In this document: piece after piece, positions 7,517 to 12,014 of the stretch
Numbering within the stretch: position 1 is the first letter of the stretch
Layout of the letters: the number at the start of each line of letters is the position of its first letter
NCBI GenBank assembly: GCA_014729375.1
Contig: WJKA01000219.1
Location: 1-12,014 of the forward strand
Direction of reading: 5' to 3'
Source: Chitinivibrionales bacterium
GTDB lineage: Bacteria; Fibrobacterota; Chitinivibrionia; Chitinivibrionales; WJKA01
DNA length: 12,014 nt
Program-made: the position numbers and the translations under genes
Notes under the pieces: model-generated
What the model was told of the DNA's origin: nothing
Databases searched by the model: none
What the model saw: only the letters and a program-made list of their open reading frames with translations

Positions 7517-7753
7517 CTATTTTGCTTTAGCGGCCATTCGGCCATCAGAATGAGCCTGCTTCGCAAAATTGTCCGCTTTTGCCTTTCCTGACAAAGTGTG
7601 TTTTAATCGATTAATATAACTCTTGACATTGTTTTCAATATCCTGTATAATTGATGTGGGTTCAATATTATTGTATATATGCAGTACAAATACCATCCCG
7701 GGGAAATCCATGGCTTTTATCTTTGCAATGCTGCCCGTTTTTTTGCAAAACAT
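7517..7753 (-). CDS. possible small hypothetical protein, convergent to the operon
   Basis: A 78-codon minus-strand reading frame from ATG (7751-7753) to TAG. I do not recognise the product. It is mixed and mostly hydrophilic, with a basic, Ala/Lys-rich C-terminal part (GKAKADNFAKQAHSDGRMAA). AGGAGG stands directly against the ATG (7754-7759), too close to work well for that start. In-frame ATG codons further in (MDF, MVF) have no better site. The frame overlaps an exact consensus promoter on the other strand, and another unrelated frame of similar length overlaps it, so chance is a real possibility. It may be a small basic protein or noise. Confidence 0.25.
   Translation of the reverse strand: MFCKKTGSIAKIKAMDFPGMVFVLHIYNNIEPTSIIQDIENNVKSYINRLKHTLSGKAKADNFAKQAHSDGRMAAKAK
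7603..7614. promoter_or_regulatory. 12-base perfect palindrome upstream of promoter P1
   Basis: TTAATCGATTAA is its own reverse complement and lies eight bases before the -35 box of P1, within an AT-rich stretch (7601-7621). It could be a binding site for a dimeric regulator or act as an AT-rich UP element for RNA polymerase. The position is suggestive, but the palindrome is short. Confidence 0.4.
7623..7651 (+). promoter_or_regulatory. promoter P1: exact sigma-70 consensus
   Basis: The -35 box TTGACA (7623-7628) and -10 box TATAAT (7646-7651) are both perfect and are separated by exactly 17 bases, the optimum for housekeeping sigma factors. An AT-rich stretch lies upstream. Transcription would start near 7658 and run toward the secreted-protein gene, giving a leader of about 295 bases. 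Perfect promoters are uncommon in chromosomes. Such a strong core usually implies either strong constitutive expression or tight repression, or it may serve a small RNA in the leader. Confidence 0.75.
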
Positions 7754-7801
7754 CCTCCTGCCAAACCTGCATACTTTTGCATGGTACTCAAAACTTTCTT
7801 A

Positions 7802-7823
7802 TGTGATATGTGTCACTGACACA
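7802..7823 (+). promoter_or_regulatory. candidate operator: CRP-like site overlapping a perfect dyad
   Basis: TGTGA (7802-7806), six bases, then TCACT (7813-7817) matches the CRP/FNR-superfamily pattern TGTGA-N6-TCACA at all but one base. Overlapping it, TGTGTCA-C-TGACACA (7809-7823) is a perfect inverted repeat with seven-base arms. The right arm contains the -35 box of promoter P2, so a protein bound here would directly compete with RNA polymerase at P2. It would also sit in the path of transcription from P1. Which regulator binds is not known. Confidence 0.5.
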
Positions 7824-7844
7824 AAAACAAAAAAGGCGTACAAT
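7816..7844 (+). promoter_or_regulatory. promoter P2: near-consensus, embedded in the operator
   Basis: The -35 box CTGACA (7816-7821, five of six) and -10 box TACAAT (7839-7844, five of six) are spaced by 17 bases. Transcription would start near 7851, leaving a leader of about 100 bases before ATG 7953. The -35 box lies within the perfect dyad at 7809-7823, which suggests repression of this promoter. Confidence 0.55.
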
Positions 7845-7872
7845 TATAAAAGCCCTGAATCGGAACAAAACC

Positions 7873-7893
7873 CATTTTGTCCTTTTCAAAATG
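7873..7893 (+). other. AT-rich hairpin in the leader of the secreted-protein gene
   Basis: CATTTTG (7873-7879) and CAAAATG (7887-7893) are exact inverted repeats around a seven-base loop, about 60 bases before the start codon. The stem is AT-rich and weak. It might affect mRNA structure or bind a regulator. Confidence 0.3.
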
Positions 7894-7952
7894 ATGAAAT
7901 GGTGTCATAATATTTCTACTATTCATAAACTGAAAAAAGGAAGAAAAATCGT

Positions 7953-10900
7953 ATGAAATGTGCACAATTCAAATCAATCTCAATTTTTCTTCTAATGACC
8001 ACTGCAGCGTATTGTCATTGGACAGCCCCCGTAACGATTGACTACAATACGAATGCTGCAACAGAGGTAAGAATTGCAAAAGATGATGCTGGAAACGCAA
8101 TGGCAGTGTTTGTTCAGAGCGATGGAACAAACAACATTATTTATGCCATAGAATACGATTCCTTAACAGGCTGGGGCACTGCCCAGGCAATCTCTGCCGC
8201 AGGTGCAGATGCTTCTATGCCCCGCATTGCCTGCCTGGGAACCCAACAGTATCTGGCGATTTTCAAGCGGACCGACGGTTCCTACGACCGGATTTATTCC
8301 CGGCTATATAACGGAAGCTCATGGGAAACAGAAACCACGATAAACGATGCAACAAACTACAATTCAACCTTTCCGGAAATATCCGGAGATGCAAATGGTC
8401 ATGCAATGGCAGTCTGGAGACAGTCGGATGGCACCGACGAAAGAATTTTTGCACGCCGCTACATTTCCGGAAGCTGGGACGGGTCTGCGAATATTGTTTC
8501 CAACGGGGCAAATACAACAAATACATCCACAAGCCATCATCCTCGTGTAGCATATACCAGTATCGGGGTATCATTTGTCACTTTTTCGCAACATAATACG
8601 GTTGATGGGCATGATAGAATATATGCCAACAAATGGAACGGTTCCTCCTGGGGAACTGCTCAGGAAATAGACGGGAATACCTCGAGCAATGTCGGCAACG
8701 CTTCCGTAGCCATTGAACCCGGGGGCAATGCTCTTTTTGTATTTAAAGAGAATAATGCTTTGTATTCTGTCTATTACAACGGAACATCTTATGAAACGCC
8801 AGTCCTTGCAAAAACAGCCGGAAGCGGGATGATGGATCCTACGCAAATATGTCATCTGGGTGGGAACAATTACCTTGCCGTATATCAGATGAACGACGGT
8901 TCCGATTATCGAATATATGCCTCGCGTACCAGCAATAATGGTACTTCATGGGATGCTGAAGTTTTCATTGATCAGGGCACTTATGCAGGGGGGGATCCGC
9001 GTTTGTCCGCTGATTCGACAAGCGGAAAAGCCGCCGTTGTTTTTACGCAATACGAATCAATGAAAGACCGTACATATTACAATTTCTATAATGGCACAGG
9101 CTGGGATGGCGCGTCATGTATTGACAATGGAAACTATGCAGGAGCATCACCTGATATTGCACTATACCCCGATAGTGATGTTCTTGTGGTGTTTATTCAG
9201 GATAACGGTACCACCGACAGAATGTGGTCGACAATGTCATATAAGCACAAGGTGTGGGATAATGGCGGCGGCGACAGCAACTGGAGCACGGCAACAAACT
9301 GGACTCCCGATGTCCTTCCTGCCACAACAGACACCGTACGTTTCGACGGGATGATATCCCCAACCGATTGTGCTCTGGGCTCAAATGTAACTATTGAAAA
9401 GATTATCACAGCAAACTCTCCCGGCGGATTCGATTTTTCCTCATATACGCTTACGATCACCGGTGATGCTGATTTCGCGGGATTCAGCAGTATTACTACC
9501 GGTACCGGTGCACTGGAACTTTCCGGTGCTGCCACGCAGGCTCTCACCGGGCCGGTATCAGGGAGTCTTCCCGAAATTACCCACAGTGGAAGCGGGACGG
9601 TTAGCGTAGAAATCAACGACTTTACATGCGCGAGCCTCACGGTTAACGGGGGCGGAACATTCGATAATTCCACCAATGCCCGGACCGTAACGGTCAACGG
9701 CAACTGTTCACTCGCCGGCTCGACTATCGATGCAACCGGAGGCGGGATTGAAATCGGCGGTGATCTTTCTATCGACGGGACTTCTGCATTCCAGGCGCCG
9801 TCGGCAAATATGTACCTGGGTGGAGCACTTACAAATTCCGGCGGGACGTTTACCGCCAACAACGGCACGGTCAATTTTAATGGAACCGGCGTAACAAAAA
9901 ATATCGATCCCACCGGCCTGTACAATATCTACCTCTCGGCAAGCAGCAGCGCATATACGCTGACCGCACCACTTGCTGCAAATACCATCACTATCGACAA
10001 CGGCACCCTTGACCTGGGAACATCACTCACGCACTCATGTGCCGGCGTATCAACCATGTCCTCGGCAGGCACCCTCGATTTCAACACCTCCACCTTGCAG
10101 GTTACCGGAAACGTGGATTTCACATCGCTGGGTACCATAACACGCGGCACCGGCATTCTCGATTTTACCGGCGGCGGAGCACAGACTTTCACTCCACTGT
10201 CGGGCCAGCTTCATCCTTCACTGGTAATTTCCGGCGGCGGAACCGTTACCCTGAGCACCAGTTGTGAAGCGGATGGAATAACAATCTCTTCAGGCACTCT
10301 CGATATAAGCACCTTTACCCTCACTGTTACCGACGGTAACAATCTGGATATCAGCGGCGGCATGCTCAATGCCTATGATGGAATCATTGTCGATTCCGGT
10401 GATGTATTAATCGGGGCAAGCGGCACGCTGACCGCGCCGCAGACAGGTATGTTTGAAGTACAAGGCAGTTTTTCGATTGCCTCGGGAGGAGTCCTTAATC
10501 CCGGTGACGGCACCGTTACATTCACCGCAACAACAAGCGGCAATACGATCAGTTCCAGCAGCAACAATTTCGACAATGTCGTATTTGACGGTTCCGGCGG
10601 CGACTGGACTTTCTCTGATGCATTCGGTGCGGATTCACTGACCCTGACTACCGGCACGCTCAACCTCGGTACGGCACATACGCACACCCTGGGCAAATTT
10701 ACCGGCAATGGTGGCACACTTGATTTCAGTTCATCAACACTTAACATTAACAATACCGACGGCGACTTTTCCGGTTTGTCCAGCCTCACACCCGGCACCG
10801 GCGCCATCGATTTTTCCTCAACCGGTACGCAGATTTTCACCCCCCTGCTCAGTGTCACCCATCCTGAGATTATCCACTCCGGCACAGGCACACTGCAACT

Positions 10901-12014
10901 TGCAACAAACGATCTGTATGCGGAAAAAATGACCAATTCAGGAGGAACGCTTAATTTCAACACAAAAAACATTTCAACAACCAGCGGTGATTTCACTGTC
11001 ACCAGCGGGTCACCATCGACATTTTCCGGCCATGACGGCATCACATTAACGGTGGCGGGTAACGCCTCATTTACCGGCCAGAGCGGTAACCTGCTCAACA
11101 TGGACCCGGCAACTACCTGGTATATCAATGCAACCGGCACGCTGGATGCCGATTACGCGTCGATCGGTAATTGTGACGCAACGGGCGGGACCCAGGGTAT
11201 CGGCACTGAAAACTGTACCGATATGGGCGGCAATATAAACTGGGCAATCGGCGATATTTTACCCCCCGATAATGACATGACCCTCATTGCCACTGCTGTG
11301 GACACCGGCAAAGTGATGGTTTCCTGGAACCCGTCGGCGATCGACTCCGCCGACGCGGACAGTGTGGGGATCTGGTATAAGACCGGCGATTATCCCGACA
11401 GCGCAAATGACGTTACCGCACTCGGCTGGCTGATAAATGAAAAGATTGACTCGGTCGATACAATCACCGGTCTGAATAATCATACGGTATACTATTTCGG
11501 ACTGGCTGTCAGAGATTATGACGGCAACTGGTCCGATACCGCGTTGTCGGCCTGCGATACCGCGTATACAAAGAAATTTCCCGTCCGCTGGACCGGAGCG
11601 GTGGACAGCAACTGGTCGACCGCAGGCAACTGGAGCACAAATACAGTGCCGACATACGGCGATTCGGTGGTTTTTGACAACGGGTCGGTCAATTGTATCC
11701 TGACAAGCGGCGACTCGTTCGACGACCTTGTATTTACCTCTGGTTACACCGGCACATTCGACTTTAACGGTAATATGCTCAGTATTGAAGGCCGTGTTGC
11801 GGATTTCCGCTCGGGCGGGACGTTTACCGGCAGCGGAAGTATCAATCTGTATGCCATGGACCCGCGCCACATGACCTTCTATCCAAAAGGCGGCGTCCAG
11901 TTACCAACCATATCCTTTGAAAAAGGCTCGCTGACCGTGGCGGAGGAACCGCTATGGACCGAGGGGCTTGATTGCATGATGCTCGAGCGGCTGACCTTTA
12001 CGAATCTCGACACC
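7953..12014 (+). CDS. giant secreted modular protein: propeller-like repeats, beta-solenoid stalk, FN3 (3' partial)
   Basis: An open frame of 1354 codons with no stop that runs past the window end. ATG 7953 is preceded by AAGGAAG (7937-7942). The product starts with a signal peptide (two Lys, then SISIFLLMTTAA, about residues 1-22), so it is exported. Residues 39-432 hold about eight blade-like repeats. Residues 435-466 form a W...W...NW...D.V.FDG cap module. Residues about 470-1090 are Gly/Thr/Ser/Asn-rich beta-strand repeats that look like a right-handed solenoid stalk, ending in WYINATGTLDADYASIGNC and DMGGNINW. An FN3 domain occupies 1106-1206 and a second cap module 1213-1244, after which stalk-type sequence resumes. 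I do not recognise the protein as a whole. The architecture suggests a cell-surface or released adhesin or glycan-binding protein; no catalytic motif is visible. The missing C-terminus may carry a sorting domain. The upstream region holds two promoters and an operator, so it is probably separately regulated. Confidence 0.9.
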   Translation, partial: MKCAQFKSISIFLLMTTAAYCHWTAPVTIDYNTNAATEVRIAKDDAGNAMAVFVQSDGTNNIIYAIEYDSLTGWGTAQAISAAGADASMPRIACLGTQQYLAIFKRTDGSYDRIYSRLYNGSSWETETTINDATNYNSTFPEISGDANGHAMAVWRQSDGTDERIFARRYISGSWDGSANIVSNGANTTNTSTSHHPRVAYTSIGVSFVTFSQHNTVDGHDRIYANKWNGSSWGTAQEIDGNTSSNVGNASVAIEPGGNALFVFKENNALYSVYYNGTSYETPVLAKTAGSGMMDPTQICHLGGNNYLAVYQMNDGSDYRIYASRTSNNGTSWDAEVFIDQGTYAGGDPRLSADSTSGKAAVVFTQYESMKDRTYYNFYNGTGWDGASCIDNGNYAGASPDIALYPDSDVLVVFIQDNGTTDRMWSTMSYKHKVWDNGGGDSNWSTATNWTPDVLPATTDTVRFDGMISPTDCALGSNVTIEKIITANSPGGFDFSSYTLTITGDADFAGFSSITTGTGALELSGAATQALTGPVSGSLPEITHSGSGTVSVEINDFTCASLTVNGGGTFDNSTNARTVTVNGNCSLAGSTIDATGGGIEIGGDLSIDGTSAFQAPSANMYLGGALTNSGGTFTANNGTVNFNGTGVTKNIDPTGLYNIYLSASSSAYTLTAPLAANTITIDNGTLDLGTSLTHSCAGVSTMSSAGTLDFNTSTLQVTGNVDFTSLGTITRGTGILDFTGGGAQTFTPLSGQLHPSLVISGGGTVTLSTSCEADGITISSGTLDISTFTLTVTDGNNLDISGGMLNAYDGIIVDSGDVLIGASGTLTAPQTGMFEVQGSFSIASGGVLNPGDGTVTFTATTSGNTISSSSNNFDNVVFDGSGGDWTFSDAFGADSLTLTTGTLNLGTAHTHTLGKFTGNGGTLDFSSSTLNINNTDGDFSGLSSLTPGTGAIDFSSTGTQIFTPLLSVTHPEIIHSGTGTLQLATNDLYAEKMTNSGGTLNFNTKNISTTSGDFTVTSGSPSTFSGHDGITLTVAGNASFTGQSGNLLNMDPATTWYINATGTLDADYASIGNCDATGGTQGIGTENCTDMGGNINWAIGDILPPDNDMTLIATAVDTGKVMVSWNPSAIDSADADSVGIWYKTGDYPDSANDVTALGWLINEKIDSVDTITGLNNHTVYYFGLAVRDYDGNWSDTALSACDTAYTKKFPVRWTGAVDSNWSTAGNWSTNTVPTYGDSVVFDNGSVNCILTSGDSFDDLVFTSGYTGTFDFNGNMLSIEGRVADFRSGGTFTGSGSINLYAMDPRHMTFYPKGGVQLPTISFEKGSLTVAEEPLWTEGLDCMMLERLTFTNLDT
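8067..9248 (+). repeat. eight blade-like repeats (about 50 residues each) in the secreted protein
   Basis: The translated segment contains eight diverged copies with the pattern P-R-I/V-A, a Gly-rich turn, A-x-A-V-F/W-x-Q-x-D-G-T-x-x-R-I-Y-A-R-x-Y-N-G-x-S-W-x-x-A-x-x-I. Examples are AMAVFVQSDGTNNIIYA, AMAVWRQSDGTDERIFA and LAVYQMNDGSDYRIYA. Copy 6 has an Asp-box-like NNGTSWD. The period and strand pattern fit a seven- or eight-bladed beta-propeller of sialidase/BNR-like type, usually a binding or scaffold domain. The fold is inferred from the pattern, not computed. Confidence 0.7.
9255..9350 (+). repeat. W-W-NW cap module, copy 1
   Basis: The translation has W, Gly-rich residues, DSNWSTATNW, a Pro-containing turn, then D-T-V-R-F-D-G. 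This is a signature seen at the start of solenoid stalks in many large bacterial surface proteins. A second copy at 11589-11684 shares DSNWSTxxNW and the D-x-V-x-F-D ending. It marks the change from the propeller-like head to the stalk. Confidence 0.7.
9432..9620 (+). repeat. 62-64 residue stalk repeat, copy 1
   Basis: The translated pattern is DFSSYTL...TGDADF...SSITTGTGALELSG...TQALTG...LPEITHSGSGTV. It is the first of three diverged copies; the others are at 10077-10262 and 10722-10913. The shared core is D-F-x-x-x-T-L, G-D/N-x-D-F, a GTG-x-L/I-x-F segment, T-Q-x-F-T-P-L and H-P-E-I-x-H-S-G-T-G-T. Confidence 0.75.
10077..10262 (+). repeat. 62-64 residue stalk repeat, copy 2
   Basis: It reads DFNTSTLQVTGNVDF, then TRGTGILDFTGG, AQTFTPLSGQLHPSL and GGGTVTLSTS, aligning with copies 1 and 3 across its full length. 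It is preceded by GTLDLGTSLTH, which is matched by GTLNLGTAHTH before copy 3. The repeating unit for copies 2 and 3 is therefore longer than the core reported here. Confidence 0.78.
10722..10913 (+). repeat. 62-64 residue stalk repeat, copy 3
   Basis: It reads DFSSSTLNINNTDGDFSGLS, then TPGTGAIDFSSTGTQIFTPL and THPEIIHSGTGTLQLATND. It shares the HSGxGT ending with copy 1 and the FTPL core with copy 2. The copies have diverged at the DNA level, so the duplication is old rather than recent. Confidence 0.78.
11268..11570 (+). other. fibronectin type III domain coding segment
   Basis: About 100 residues with the FN3 hallmarks: an early strand ending in KVMVSWNPS, a central VGIWYKTGDYP, then TITGLNNHTVYYFGLAVRDYDGNWS, where Tyr and Leu stand at the usual core positions. 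It separates two stalk segments and may be a flexible linker or a ligand-binding spacer. The family call rests on these conserved positions. Confidence 0.8.
11589..11684 (+). repeat. W-W-NW cap module, copy 2
   Basis: The translation has W-T-G-A-V, then DSNWSTAGNW, a Pro turn and D-S-V-V-F-D-N-G, closely matching copy 1 at 9255-9350. It follows the FN3 domain and is followed by GYTGTFDFNGNML and SGGTFTGSGSINL, that is, renewed stalk-type sequence. The protein therefore appears to be built from repeated cap-plus-stalk cassettes. Confidence 0.75.

Noticed and set aside
7524..7545. GGCC-ATTC-GGCC hairpin as a terminator after the BatA-like gene
   Set aside because: The stem is only four bases and no T-run follows on either strand.
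7623..7910. A 95-codon plus-strand frame from TTG 7623
   Set aside because: Its start codon lies in the -35 box of promoter P1, it has no ribosome site, and its composition looks like translated non-coding DNA.
9197..11870. Long minus-strand frames opposite the stalk-coding region (such as 9197-9925, 10373-11140 and 11259-11870)
   Set aside because: They are antisense shadows of the Gly/Thr/Ser-rich frame, show Val/Pro/Ser-rich low-complexity translations, and overlap a continuous 1354-codon frame with a signal peptide and recognisable domains.

Overview
The window looks like chromosomal DNA of a free-living Gram-negative-type bacterium of middling GC content. A MetAP/HflX/DUF58/BatA-like gene string followed by a very large secreted repeat protein with an FN3 domain resembles the FCB group (Fibrobacterota, Bacteroidota and relatives). 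I infer this from family content alone, and the phylum is a low-confidence guess. All confident genes lie on the plus strand. There are no tRNA or rRNA genes, CRISPR arrays, insertion sequences or phage genes.

Region 1 (about 54-2423) is a GH31 alpha-glucosidase with both catalytic aspartates and no signal peptide, so it is probably a cytoplasmic glucan or oligosaccharide hydrolase. Region 2 (about 2492-7449) is a tightly packed cluster that reads as one operon: type I methionine aminopeptidase with an N-terminal SEC-C zinc motif, the ribosome-associated GTPase HflX (17-base overlap), a DUF58 von Willebrand-type protein (ATGA overlap), and a BatA-like membrane protein (TGATG overlap). The first two genes serve nascent-chain processing and ribosome rescue. 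The last two belong to the MoxR/DUF58/Bat family context, but the usual moxR ATPase gene is not in the window. The natural start of the BatA-like gene (ATG 5461) is followed at codon 7 by an in-frame TGA, although the protein family continues on both sides of it.

Region 3 (7450-7952) is a 503-base intergenic region. It holds an exact consensus sigma-70 type promoter (TTGACA, 17 bases, TATAAT), a second near-consensus promoter whose -35 box lies in a perfect 15-base dyad overlapping a CRP-like half-site pair, a 12-base palindrome and a small AT-rich hairpin. A 78-codon minus-strand ORF is also present but weak.

Region 4 (7953-12014 and beyond) is an uninterrupted reading frame of at least 1354 codons that runs off the window. 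It encodes a secreted modular protein: signal peptide, about eight blade-like repeats of roughly 50 residues, a W...W...NW cap module, a long Gly/Thr/Ser-rich beta-solenoid-like stalk with three diverged 62-64 residue repeats, an FN3 domain, and a second cap module that appears to start another stalk. This protein, with its elaborate upstream control region, is the most unusual content of the window.
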